Below are positions 1 through 8,099 of a DNA stretch of 64,000 nt, one piece after another. This DNA comes from Paenibacillaceae bacterium. Lineage in GTDB: Bacteria; Bacillota; Bacilli; Paenibacillales; Paenibacillaceae. Within the stretch, counting starts at the first letter, position 1; every line of letters begins with the position of its first letter. The position numbers were made by a program, and so were the translations under genes. The stretch covers positions 1-64,000 of the forward strand of contig REGQ01000008.1 of the NCBI GenBank assembly GCA_004134985.1. Direction: 5' to 3'. The notes below the pieces were generated by a model. The model was not told the DNA's origin. It ran no database searches and saw only the letters and a program-made list of their open reading frames with translations.

Positions 1-241
1 GGAAGGATGGCTCAAAAACACCGGAGACGTGGCTCTCACTCACCGGAACAATGGCTCAATATGCTCCGGAGTATTCAGCTTATCTACGTTTTTATCATAC
101 CGAGCGTCCCCATCAAGCATTGGGGTATGCCAAGCCGGATGAAGTCTATGCGCGGGTCGTTTGATTAGCGCCCGCCCCCATCACAGTTGAAGGAGGACAT
201 AACTTATTTTTTCCGAAATCGTGTCTTGACAGTGGGGGGCA
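1..241 (+). mobile_element. Right end of an IS3-family insertion sequence (partial)
   Basis: The window opens inside an insertion sequence. A transposase C-terminus ends at 164. It is followed by about 75 non-coding bases ending in CTTGACAGTGGGGGGCA near 225-241, which looks like a terminal inverted repeat (TG...CA type ends). The left part lies outside the window, so completeness cannot be judged. It sits directly beside the DUF262/AAA operon and is AT-richer than the core genome that follows. The exact right boundary is inferred, not proven. Confidence 0.6.
3..164 (+). CDS. IS3-family transposase OrfB, C-terminal end (partial)
   Basis: The frame is open from the window edge to a TGA at 162-164 and encodes about 53 residues. 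It contains YHTERPHQALGYAKPDEVY, the signature end of the DDE integrase core in IS3-family OrfB proteins (the ..RPHQ.LGY..P.E.Y motif). The DDE catalytic residues would be upstream of the window. Whether the whole gene is intact cannot be seen. There is no sign of a frameshift in the visible part. Confidence 0.75.
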   Translation, partial: KDGSKTPETWLSLTGTMAQYAPEYSAYLRFYHTERPHQALGYAKPDEVYARVV

Positions 242-270
242 TTACAATCGGCTTTAAAAATATCTATATG

Positions 271-304
271 AAAAGAGAGCATCCGGTGAAGGATACTCTC
301 TTGG
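271..304 (-). terminator. Terminator hairpin downstream of the DUF262/AAA operon
   Basis: A 10-bp stem (275-284 with 291-300, one G:T-type mismatch) encloses a 6-nt loop. Read leftward it is followed by TTTTCAT. It lies about 170 nt past the stop of the last gene of the leftward operon and is the first credible terminator there. The bases between 305 and 471 show nothing else that I recognise. Confidence 0.45.
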
Positions 305-471
305 ATCTAATGAACAAAAGAAAATAATAATAAGTCAGAATGTATTCATAGCTCTCACTATTCGCTGCAAAGTGAGTAGCTGTAATCGGAAGAACTTTTT
401 AAGCAACTCCCTATTTAGCAGGAATTCTGTTCAGCTTAAGTAGTTTAGAATAATATAACTGAATTCCTTTA

Positions 472-1332
472 CTACTCCCAATGGCCTCCGATATGACCAA
501 TTAGTATTTTACCATTTTCAATTCTTTCTCTTCCCCAATTAAAATATATTCTATATTCAGAATATTCCGTATAAAGCTTAGAGTGTGGATTACACCTAAC
601 TTCTTCAAATTCATTATCCATATTCGAGAAATTACAGAGGAACTTGCTCAAACTCTCATTTGAACCTCTTCCAGATGAAATAATGCTATATTCACTTTTT
701 AATCGCCTGTATATCTCATCAGAAGCTCCTCCAGATTCTAAATATAGTTCCTTAGCAAAGTCATTAAGAACCGATAAATGTCTCACTACTTCTTCTATAT
801 GTTCAGAAATATCATTAAAGACATTTAGAGTTCTATCTATGCGTTCATGGAAAATTAAAAGTGGAAAGCATTTTTTATAGTTTCTTTTAAAATCATCAAG
901 ATTTCTCGACCTTAATAAGTAAAAACGATGAGGAAAACAAATGCAATTTTTGTTTTTAACATACAGTTGATCTTGATCAATAAATTTATTTTCTACTATT
1001 CCAGTTAGTGCGCTATAACTTGTATTTTCTTTTGAATCTAGCATATTAAATAAAGTATTATAGTCAATATCAGCTATATTTTGTTTCATAATAATTTCAA
1101 AAAAAAGTTCTCTGGTATCACCCGCATATTCAGAGTTGAATAAATAATCTGCAAAAATAATATCATTCACTATTGCTAATTCATATAATTCCGCTGGCAC
1201 CTTTATTTCATCTTCATTATCAATAATAGAGCCTAGTAAGTCACAAAATTCAATAATATTAGACTCAAATTGTGAAAATGATAGATTGTCATCTAGTAAA
1301 GGAGCTACATAGTAAGATAATCTACTAATCAT
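472..1332 (-). CDS. Unknown protein, third gene of DUF262-AAA operon; RelE-like C-terminus
   Basis: This 286-residue protein is not recognised as a whole. The ATG overlaps the stop of the ATPase gene by 4 nt (ATGA), so the two are almost certainly co-translated. The N-terminal 200 residues are acidic and helix-rich, with no signal peptide or membrane segment. The last 45 residues contain a conserved-looking block: NPHSKLY, then YRIYFNWGRE, then NGKILIGHIGGHWE. Its order (His/Lys, strand YRIYF, hairpin, strand ILIGHIG) resembles the C-terminal sheet of RelE/ParE toxins, which read YRI.....V....GHR. That comparison is inference only. As the last gene of an ATPase/DUF262 operon it could be the effector or a specificity subunit. 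Confidence 0.6.
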   Translation of the reverse strand: MISRLSYYVAPLLDDNLSFSQFESNIIEFCDLLGSIIDNEDEIKVPAELYELAIVNDIIFADYLFNSEYAGDTRELFFEIIMKQNIADIDYNTLFNMLDSKENTSYSALTGIVENKFIDQDQLYVKNKNCICFPHRFYLLRSRNLDDFKRNYKKCFPLLIFHERIDRTLNVFNDISEHIEEVVRHLSVLNDFAKELYLESGGASDEIYRRLKSEYSIISSGRGSNESLSKFLCNFSNMDNEFEEVRCNPHSKLYTEYSEYRIYFNWGRERIENGKILIGHIGGHWE

Positions 1333-2417
1333 AAGCGTAACCTCAGTAATTCCCTTAAGTCATCTTTATTTTGGTCAAAAAAACCTTTTGGCCACTTTTC
1401 CAATTCGCCATGTTCATTAACTTCGATTTTTTCAACTTCAATCTTTGAATCAACAGAATTAAAGAAATTAACAGCCATTTTATCAGTTTCTTTCATTTTA
1501 GCCAATTGTAATCTTGCCCCATTTATCACATGCTCACTATGAGTTTCAACAATGACCTGCACTCCACATGAGGATAGTAATGCTAAAAACTGTCCTATTT
1601 TCGATTGTCCATATGGATGAAGGTGAGCTTCTGGATTTTCTACGATAAGTACAGAATTATTAGATGAAGACAATAATAGGCCGGCAACGATTATAGGTAA
1701 TACATATGTGATTCCAAATCCAGTAGCAGTAGGTACATACTCATCCGATTTTATTTTCTCATTCTTATATTTAATTGTGACCTTATTTACTTCCTCATAC
1801 ATTGAAATATTTAACTGAGTTCCTGGTATTATTATGTTTAGCCATCCTTCACAATTTGCTGAAAATTTGCTAAGATTGCTAGCACGCATTGAGTCATGAG
1901 TCTCATATTTCAATAAGTCTGCTTTATAAATAATATGGCTTGTAAACTCACCTTTATTACCTACATCAAAAATAGAATTACTACTTATGTCAGAGGTGAT
2001 TCGTGGGCCAACACGTTCAGCATTCAGATATTGAAGTTTATTGTATGGCTCGAAATCGTTCATCAACTCTTCCTTATTCTCTATTACAAATGATAAAGGA
2101 TTGGTTATTTCGTTTCCTATAGTTAATCTTACAGCATTGCTTTCTCCATCACTCAACACACTTTTAAAAATGATCTCTTCTGACGTTTTGTCTTTTGCAA
2201 TAATATCTTTAGGTAATCCTAAATTAATTCCATTTATGTCATTGGATAAAATTTCACCGTTATATGCGTTCTCATATGCTTTTTTTATAAGAAGTATACT
2301 TTGTACAACACTTGATTTTCCAACCGCATTTCCACCGGCCAATATAGTTATTGGATGAAAAATAATATCCTGCTCGACCCAGCATTTGTAGTTCTGAATA
2401 CTTAACTTAGAAATCAT
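1329..2417 (-). CDS. AAA ATPase, DUF3696 family (AAA15/OLD-like)
   Basis: This is a 362-residue ABC/SMC-like ATPase. It starts MISKLSIQNYKCW, as RecF/OLD-type ATPases do. The Walker A is GGNAVGKSS at about residues 28-36. The Walker B region is VLIVENPEAHLHP at about 255-267, with the ENPEAHLHP form typical of the AAA15 group, followed by VIVETHSEHVINGARL (switch His). The C-terminus KWPKGFFDQ..DDLREL matches the DUF3696 signature. There is no TOPRIM domain, so this is not a full OLD nuclease. The start codon overlaps the DUF262 gene by 11 nt and the stop overlaps the next start, giving a tight operon. The role is probably ATP-dependent sensing or assembly for the operon; function is unproven. 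Confidence 0.85.
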   Translation of the reverse strand: MISKLSIQNYKCWVEQDIIFHPITILAGGNAVGKSSVVQSILLIKKAYENAYNGEILSNDINGINLGLPKDIIAKDKTSEEIIFKSVLSDGESNAVRLTIGNEITNPLSFVIENKEELMNDFEPYNKLQYLNAERVGPRITSDISSNSIFDVGNKGEFTSHIIYKADLLKYETHDSMRASNLSKFSANCEGWLNIIIPGTQLNISMYEEVNKVTIKYKNEKIKSDEYVPTATGFGITYVLPIIVAGLLLSSSNNSVLIVENPEAHLHPYGQSKIGQFLALLSSCGVQVIVETHSEHVINGARLQLAKMKETDKMAVNFFNSVDSKIEVEKIEVNEHGELEKWPKGFFDQNKDDLRELLRLRL

Positions 2418-3600
2418 ATTTTAAGACCTCCAACAGTATCTCTTTTGCTTTAGAAAAGCTATATTGTACAGAACGTGTGCTGTTTGTTCCCTGAGTCAGA
2501 AATGTATTATAAGAAACATCCTCAGTTAACTGCTCTGCTAACTTCTTTAGAACCTTATCTCCACAATCTGAAAAGTCAATATTTTCAAATTTGGGATTTG
2601 ACAAAATAACTGCCCATGAAGTATATAAAGCTTTATTAATTATATCAAGATTGCTATAAACATCTCCATTTGAATCAAGATAACATTTTCTAAATGTATA
2701 GCTCTTAAAAAGTTTATTTGCTGCTCCCATCGCTCTTTTAAAGACTACCTTTAATTCTTCAATTTCTTTGTTATCCGTTTCGTTAAGTTTTAGTACAGCG
2801 TTATCAAGAAAGACCGCTATATTCCCTGAATAGTAATTTAAAGTTCCTTCTTGAAAATTGTAAGCTTTGTAAAATGCAATAAATCGTAAAATAAATTCTT
2901 GTCCGTCCATTCGATCGTCTTTTATGCGTCCGCGAGTAGCTTCCTTGAATTCCTTACTAACATACAAGCTCTTAAGAAGTTGCCTAGTTTGATTCTTGGA
3001 TATCGCGTTTCTAATCTCTTGAGGCTTCAAGCTAATACCACCAGTATTTACTCTTCTAAAAATATCGAAAACAACATTTGAAGGAGATCTCGCATCCAAA
3101 ATATTTACAGCTAATTGAGTCCTATATATTCTTTGCTGATATTTAATATCCAGTTCTGAGAATTTCTTTCCCCCACAGTATTCTTCAAGATATTCTAAAC
3201 CAAAGAGTCTAAAATCCCCTCTAATGAATTCAGCTATTGTTGATAATCGCTGCAAGCCATCAATTACAATGAATTTTGAATCTTCATTCTCATAAAAATA
3301 AAAGGCAGGGATCGGGATTCGTAACATTAAAGATTCTATTAGCAGAGACTTTCTTTTCTTCTCATTCCAAACCTTATTTCTTTGAAAACCTGGGTTAAGA
3401 ATAATCTGTTTCTCTTTCATAAGATCAGTTAAATATTTAAGAGACAGCATCTGCTGATCTATTCTAATTTTGTCAGCATCGAAAGGACGCTCATAATTCT
3501 CTTCTTCCTGTTCCTCATAATCATTTTCTTCATATTCAAATCCATAAAACTCATCAACAAGTTCTTCAATTTTTTCATTCTTATCCTTAGTACCAGCCAT
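2407..3600 (-). CDS. DUF262 (ParB/Srx-like nuclease fold) protein
   Basis: This 397-residue protein carries an N-terminal DUF262 domain. After an acidic leader (residues 10-40), residues 45-210 contain LNPGFQRNKVW and the hallmark VIDGLQRLSTI (family form DGQQRL), plus FRRVNTGG. DUF262 is a ParB/sulfiredoxin-like fold. It occurs in GmrSD-type modification-dependent restriction enzymes, usually with a DUF1524 HNH domain. I see no DUF1524 H..P motif here, so any nuclease activity would have to come from the DUF262 fold or a partner. It is first in an overlapping operon with the AAA ATPase. The start ATG is preceded by AAGGTGG 7 nt upstream. Confidence 0.85.
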   Translation of the reverse strand: MAGTKDKNEKIEELVDEFYGFEYEENDYEEQEEENYERPFDADKIRIDQQMLSLKYLTDLMKEKQIILNPGFQRNKVWNEKKRKSLLIESLMLRIPIPAFYFYENEDSKFIVIDGLQRLSTIAEFIRGDFRLFGLEYLEEYCGGKKFSELDIKYQQRIYRTQLAVNILDARSPSNVVFDIFRRVNTGGISLKPQEIRNAISKNQTRQLLKSLYVSKEFKEATRGRIKDDRMDGQEFILRFIAFYKAYNFQEGTLNYYSGNIAVFLDNAVLKLNETDNKEIEELKVVFKRAMGAANKLFKSYTFRKCYLDSNGDVYSNLDIINKALYTSWAVILSNPKFENIDFSDCGDKVLKKLAEQLTEDVSYNTFLTQGTNSTRSVQYSFSKAKEILLEVLKYDF

Positions 3601-3871
3601 AAACTCACCACCTTAAAATACTTTTCTAATTGCTTAAAGATTAGTATCTAAACGTCATCTAATATTTAGTATAACCATCTTTATTAATTTCTTACGAAGG
3701 TCATTATCTACTTGATTATAAAAATTGCTTTTAACCATACCTAAATTTACTTCGTGAAATAAATCTTAGTTTGTTTCTAGGCACAGTCTCCTTAAAATTC
3801 TACTCTATTTCCCAAATGTTTCATAGTATTAGGCATATAATTTAATAAAGCTATATGTCAGAAAAGAAAGA
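3601..3871. other. AT-rich intergenic region upstream of the DUF262 operon
   Basis: About 270 bp, strongly AT-rich, with no convincing coding frame. It must contain the promoter of the leftward DUF262 operon. I could not settle on -35/-10 boxes because many AT-rich hexamers fit. No inverted repeat stands out as an operator. Confidence 0.4.
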
Positions 3872-3897
3872 AGAAAACGCCCTATAAAGGACGCTCT
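3872..3897 (-). terminator. Terminator downstream of rlmD / small ORF
   Basis: Read leftward, GCGTCC and GGGCGT pair around a TTTATA loop and are followed by TTTTCTTCTTTC, a U-rich tract. The hairpin is short and includes a G:U pair. It would end transcription from rlmD before the accessory island. Confidence 0.4.
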
Positions 3898-3906
3898 CTT
3901 GGAAGT

Positions 3907-4053
3907 TCATTTTATAAGTAATGACTCTAATTCATTCTCCTCTGACATGTCTACACACTCGACGTCAAAACCAAGGTCAAGCACGACCGAAACCTCGATT
4001 TTGTCCTTCAGTACCTTATTTTTGAAATCAGCGCCATCCTTCGTGAAGGTCAT
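3907..4053 (-). CDS. Small unrecognised ORF downstream of rlmD
   Basis: A 48-codon frame from ATG at 4053 to TGA at 3907, beginning 31 nt after the rlmD stop. The product starts MTFTKDGADFKNK and has a protein-like composition (alternating strand IEVSVVLDLGFDVE, acidic C-terminus). There is no clear ribosome binding site, so it may be the 3' remnant of a longer gene: the frame stays open upstream to about 4075. I do not recognise the family. It marks the junction between the core genome and the accessory island. Confidence 0.3.
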   Translation of the reverse strand: MTFTKDGADFKNKVLKDKIEVSVVLDLGFDVECVDMSEENELESLLIK

Positions 4054-4084
4054 GAAACCCGCAAGTGTTGAAAACAAAGGATTT

Positions 4085-5671
4085 CTACGTATCTATTCGT
4101 TGCATTCCTACTACGGCCTCCACATGACTCGTCCACGGAAACATATCCACTGGCTGCACCTCTACCGTCCGGTACCCGCCATCCTCCAGCACGCGCAAGT
4201 CCCTTGCAAGCGTCGACGGGTTGCAGCTCACATACACGACCCGTTTCGGCTGCATCGCCAGAATTGTCTCCAGCAGTTCCGCATCGCAGCCCTTGCGCGG
4301 CGGATCGACGACGATCACGTCGGCGACGATGCCTTCCTTGCGCCAGCGCGGGATAACTACTTCCGAGGCGCCAACTTCGAACTTCACGTTCTTCAAGCCG
4401 TTCAGCGCCGCATTGCGCCGCGCATCCTCGATCGCTTCCGGTACAATCTCCACACCGTACACCTGCCCCGCCTCGCGCGCCAGGAACAGGGAGATCGTCC
4501 CGATGCCGCAATATGCATCGATGACGGTTTCCGCGCCTGTTAGTCCTGCATACGCCAGTGCTTGCTTATAAAGTGCGATTGTCTGCTGCGGGTTCACCTG
4601 GTAGAACGAGCGCGCCGAGATGGCAAACCGAATGCCGTCCAGCTCATCCTCAATGGTCTCGCTGCCCCACAGAACACGGGTTTCATCCCCGAAAATTACA
4701 TTCGTGCTGCGTGTATTCACGTTTTGCACGATGCTCCTCACATTCGGCAGCGCCTCGCGAATACCCGCAATCCAGCGTTCGACCTGCGGGATTTTGCGTC
4801 CGTTCGTAATGAGCACGACCATCGTTTCACCGCTCACATAGCCGCTGCGCACCATCACATGCCGCAACAGCCCGCGGCCGCTCTCCTCATCATAAGCGGT
4901 GATGCCAAGCTCTCGCCCGAGCTGCTTGATAACGCGCACGACCTCGTCATTGCGCTCATCCTGAATGAGACACGCATCCATGTCAATAATCCGGTGCGAT
5001 CCCCGGGCATAGAAACCGCCGATGAGCCGTCCACCGTCCGCTCCCGTCAGTCCGCTCTCCCCGGCCGCATTGCCGCCGCGCGCTTCACCGGGCCGACCCG
5101 CAGCTCGAATAGCCGCGCTGCCCGCCCTGTTGCGGGCATAGGCTGACCGCCCATCGCTTCCGCGGCCCGCGGCCTCGCTCCTGCGGCTCGTCGTCGCTGC
5201 GCCCGTCAGGCCGCCGCCGCTTCCATCCGCTGCGGTGCCCGCAGCAGAAACTGCCATCCCGAACGGCACCTGCGCCTTGTTGCGGTAGCGCCAAGGCTCG
5301 TCCATGCCGATCGTGTCATGCACGACGGTCTGCAGCTTGCCGATCCGCTCCAGGTTGTCCACCACATGCTGTCTTTTCCAGCGCAGCTGCGCCTCATACG
5401 ACATATGCTGCAATTGGCAGCCGCCGCATTGTGCATAGATTTCGCATGGCGCATCGACGCGATCCGGACTGGCCTGCACGATTTCCAACAGCTTGGCATA
5501 GCCATACTGTTTCTTCACTTTCAGCACCTTCGCCCGCACCTGCTCGCCGGGAAGCGCGCCCTGAATAAACAGGGTGAACCCGTTAATGCGGCCCACCCCT
5601 TCGCCTTCATGTGTTAATCCGATAATTTCGGACGTTACAACTTCATTTTTACTAACTGGTATTTGCGTCAT
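4085..5671 (-). CDS. rlmD: 23S rRNA (uracil-C5)-methyltransferase, RlmD/RlmCD family
   Basis: This enzyme methylates uridine in 23S rRNA (U1939 and, in Firmicutes, often also U747) using SAM. Residues 5-65 form a TRAM domain. A cysteine cluster near residues 78-90 (CEIYAQCGGCQLQHM) is the Fe-S motif. The SAM site is DAYCGIGTISLFLA, the catalytic loop is VVDPPRKGCD and YVSCNPSTLARDL, and the C-terminus FPWTSHVEAVV is typical. At 528 residues it is longer than the usual 450-460. The extra length is a Gly/Ala/Arg-rich low-complexity insertion at about residues 145-225, before the LIGGFYARGSHRI strand. The ATG has GGAG 7 nt upstream. In other bacteria, genes of this family serve as integration sites for mobile elements, and an accessory island begins just past its 3' end here. 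Confidence 0.93.
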   Translation of the reverse strand: MTQIPVSKNEVVTSEIIGLTHEGEGVGRINGFTLFIQGALPGEQVRAKVLKVKKQYGYAKLLEIVQASPDRVDAPCEIYAQCGGCQLQHMSYEAQLRWKRQHVVDNLERIGKLQTVVHDTIGMDEPWRYRNKAQVPFGMAVSAAGTAADGSGGGLTGAATTSRRSEAAGRGSDGRSAYARNRAGSAAIRAAGRPGEARGGNAAGESGLTGADGGRLIGGFYARGSHRIIDMDACLIQDERNDEVVRVIKQLGRELGITAYDEESGRGLLRHVMVRSGYVSGETMVVLITNGRKIPQVERWIAGIREALPNVRSIVQNVNTRSTNVIFGDETRVLWGSETIEDELDGIRFAISARSFYQVNPQQTIALYKQALAYAGLTGAETVIDAYCGIGTISLFLAREAGQVYGVEIVPEAIEDARRNAALNGLKNVKFEVGASEVVIPRWRKEGIVADVIVVDPPRKGCDAELLETILAMQPKRVVYVSCNPSTLARDLRVLEDGGYRTVEVQPVDMFPWTSHVEAVVGMQRIDT

Positions 5672-5725
5672 TACCCTACTCCGCCCTAACCTTGATTGGC
5701 TGATTTTTAATTACTGCTGCTTGCT

Positions 5726-6649
5726 TCATGTATGCTGCCGGTAGCTGGACACACCGGATTCGTCCACAATAATCGGGAGATGCTGCGGCAATACCTCGAA
5801 TGTGCAAGGCAGCGTGCCGCCGTATTCACCGTCCAGATTAATTTGCACATAGTCTGGTGTTGTCACCGTAAGCCGGTTCGTCTGGAATTGCATAATATGC
5901 GGATCGTTCACATGCTCGCCGCGCAGCGCCATCGTTGCGATGCGGATGAACTCCGCCAAATTGCATTTTTTCAATACAATAACATTGAACAAGCCATCCT
6001 GCAAACTTGCATCTGGAGCCAACTTCTCAAACCCGCCTACCGAGTTGCTGTTGCAGATCAGGAACAGCATAATTTCCTCGTTGATTTCGCCGACGCCTTC
6101 CGCCTGAATGCGGATTTCGGTCGGGCGCAGCCGGGTCATTTTCTCCAAACCCTTCATATAGTAGGCCAATTGGCCAATCATCGTCTTCAGCTTGCTCGGC
6201 ACTTCATAGGTCAATTCAGTCAGGGAACCGCCACCTGCAATATTAATAAAATACCGATTGTTCGCCTTGCCGACATCGATCAGGCGGGTATACTGCTGCA
6301 CAATGAGATCGCAGGCGTACTCCCAATGCTTGGGAACACCGAGCGCCCGGGCAAAATCATTGGTCGTACCCAGCGGCAGTATGCCGAGCGGCGGCCGATG
6401 GTCATGATTGACCATGCCGTTCACAACTTCATAGAGCGTTCCGTCGCCGCCCGCTGCAATAACGATATCGAATCCCCGCTCCACAGCCTGAGTAGCCGCC
6501 AGCGTCGCATCGCCTGCTCCCGTCGTCGCATGACAGCTCGTTTCAATGCCGCCTGCCTCCAGTCGCTGCAAAATATCCGGCAACCGCCGTTTCATCTCTT
6601 CTCTTCCTGATGTCGGATTATAGATTAAACGCGCTCGTTTAATGGCCAT
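5726..6649 (-). CDS. dgkB: Diacylglycerol kinase (DgkB-type lipid kinase)
   Basis: A 307-residue DAGK-catalytic-domain protein. It phosphorylates diacylglycerol to phosphatidic acid at the inner face of the membrane, recycling DAG left from lipoteichoic acid synthesis. RLIYNPTSG lies at the N-terminus and the nucleotide-binding GGDGTLYEVVNG at about residues 63-74, followed by PLGTTNDFARALG. I chose the ATG giving MAIKRARLIYNP because GAGGGG lies 10 nt upstream; an in-frame extension to 6709 lacks family similarity. It sits between cbiX and rlmD on the same strand. Confidence 0.9.
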   Translation of the reverse strand: MAIKRARLIYNPTSGREEMKRRLPDILQRLEAGGIETSCHATTGAGDATLAATQAVERGFDIVIAAGGDGTLYEVVNGMVNHDHRPPLGILPLGTTNDFARALGVPKHWEYACDLIVQQYTRLIDVGKANNRYFINIAGGGSLTELTYEVPSKLKTMIGQLAYYMKGLEKMTRLRPTEIRIQAEGVGEINEEIMLFLICNSNSVGGFEKLAPDASLQDGLFNVIVLKKCNLAEFIRIATMALRGEHVNDPHIMQFQTNRLTVTTPDYVQINLDGEYGGTLPCTFEVLPQHLPIIVDESGVSSYRQHT

Positions 6650-6734
6650 CTTTCTCATTCCCCTCTGCAGCAGCTTTCGTGATGATTGCCTGCTGGCGCT
6701 TCCCAGCACTCAGCGCGGCCGCATGCTGCGCCTG

Positions 6735-7502
6735 TTACAAATTGTCCAGCCAGGAGACCGCTTGCCGTGTCATCCATTCGCTGACGAATGGACTCGGCAG
6801 AATCGCTCTGGCGTTGTAGCGATACGCAAGGCCGGACAGCCGTCCCGGGACAGCCTTCTCTGTGAAATAGCCGCTGCTAAGAAACAGCGGCAGCACAATG
6901 ACCGCCTCCGCAGGATGCTCCTGCCCCATCCGCCTTAGCACGTCCGTTGCCTGATCCGGCAGCAGCATCGCAGCTTCCGCATGGGCATAACCGCCCAGCG
7001 CACGCACCCGCTCGGCCAGCTTGCCAAGCCCGGCCTGCCAGCGCTCGTGAAATACCGGCTCCTTGCTGCCATGGCCGACCAGCAGCAGCGACTCGCGCTG
7101 CGGATCAACCGACAGCTCCCGGACATTATCCAGCAGCAGCGCGGCGATCTCCGGATCATCGTCAATCGGCTGCCCGATCGTCACCCGCAGCTTGCCGACG
7201 GCGAATGGCTCCAGCTCGCCTTCCCGATCGGTTACCGGCGGCGCGCCGAACGCTTGGGCGATGTCGTCGACATGCGTGCTCCCTGACGAAATAAACAGCG
7301 GCAGCACATAGAGATGCGTTACGCCTAGCCCGCTCAGTTTATCCACGCCATCCTGAATGAGCCTGCCTTCCACCAGTTCGAGATAGGAGGACACCACAGG
7401 CACATCGCCGGGAAGCTGCACGGCCTGAACCGCCTGCTCAACAAGCTCGACCCATTTCTGCTCCCGGGAGCCATGACTGACAACAAGTACGCCCGCCTTC
7501 AT
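6735..7502 (-). CDS. cbiX: Sirohydrochlorin chelatase-like protein (CbiX, two-domain)
   Basis: A 255-residue protein with two CbiX-type halves. The first begins VLVVSHGSREQKW (residues 4-16); the second begins LLVGHGSKEPVFHERW at about residue 125. Each half has a chelatase HGS motif and an LPLF.SSG segment. Such enzymes insert Co or Fe into sirohydrochlorin for cobalamin or siroheme synthesis. The metal cannot be told from sequence, and no other tetrapyrrole genes are nearby. The ATG at 7502 has GGAAGA 7 nt upstream, formed by the end of yerC; the genes are nearly contiguous (4 nt gap). Confidence 0.85.
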   Translation of the reverse strand: MKAGVLVVSHGSREQKWVELVEQAVQAVQLPGDVPVVSSYLELVEGRLIQDGVDKLSGLGVTHLYVLPLFISSGSTHVDDIAQAFGAPPVTDREGELEPFAVGKLRVTIGQPIDDDPEIAALLLDNVRELSVDPQRESLLLVGHGSKEPVFHERWQAGLGKLAERVRALGGYAHAEAAMLLPDQATDVLRRMGQEHPAEAVIVLPLFLSSGYFTEKAVPGRLSGLAYRYNARAILPSPFVSEWMTRQAVSWLDNL

Positions 7503-7506
7503 TCGC

Positions 7507-7800
7507 TTATCTTCCAAGGCGCTCTAGCGCCAGCTTGTAGCCATCATTCCCATAGTTAAGACACCGTTTCACACGGGAAATTGTTGCCGTGCTCGCCCCG
7601 GTTTCCGCTTCTATCTGATTATATGTACTTCCTTTGCCCAGCATACGGGCAACTTCAAGGCGTTGTGACAGCGACTGAATTTCATTGACCGTGCACAAAT
7701 CGTCAAAAAAAACATAACATTCCTCTACCGACTTCAATGTCAAAATCGCCTCAAACAGTTGGTCAATCGCTTTATCATTCAATTTTTTTAATTGCATCAT
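7507..7800 (-). CDS. yerC: YerC/YecD family TrpR-like DNA-binding protein
   Basis: A 97-residue TrpR-superfamily protein. The C-terminal half holds the helix-turn-helix: RLEVARMLGKGSTYNQI followed by TGASTATISRVKR. It is a cytoplasmic regulator of unknown target that is conserved across Firmicutes. It leads a leftward group with cbiX, dgkB and rlmD. In Bacillus the orthologue lies near yerB, which is also close by here (10630-11721). Confidence 0.88.
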   Translation of the reverse strand: MMQLKKLNDKAIDQLFEAILTLKSVEECYVFFDDLCTVNEIQSLSQRLEVARMLGKGSTYNQIEAETGASTATISRVKRCLNYGNDGYKLALERLGR

Positions 7801-8099
7801 GTCACCCCTGTAATTTCTTAATTATAAAAAGACGATGAATTCGTCTGCGGTTGTATTTCTCCATTGTATCGATTTCAGCTCTAATATTCAAGCATTACCG
7901 TGTTCACGCTTTACTGTATGAAAAGCCTGACAGATGCATCATTTGCCCGCAGGGTTCCCCGCGACACACTGCTTTTTGGCGAAAATTGCCCATTACCGGG
8001 CATTCGTCCAATCCTTATGTTTGCCTACCACATAGAGTAATAAAAAAAAGGGTTGTGATTGTTGTGAACCATCGTTCCAGGACGTCTGCAAGGGCGTTT

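Noticed and set aside
4050-4511. 153-codon minus-strand frame overlapping the rlmD 3' end
   Set aside because: Same-strand shifted frame inside rlmD; Arg/Gly-rich shadow with no motifs.
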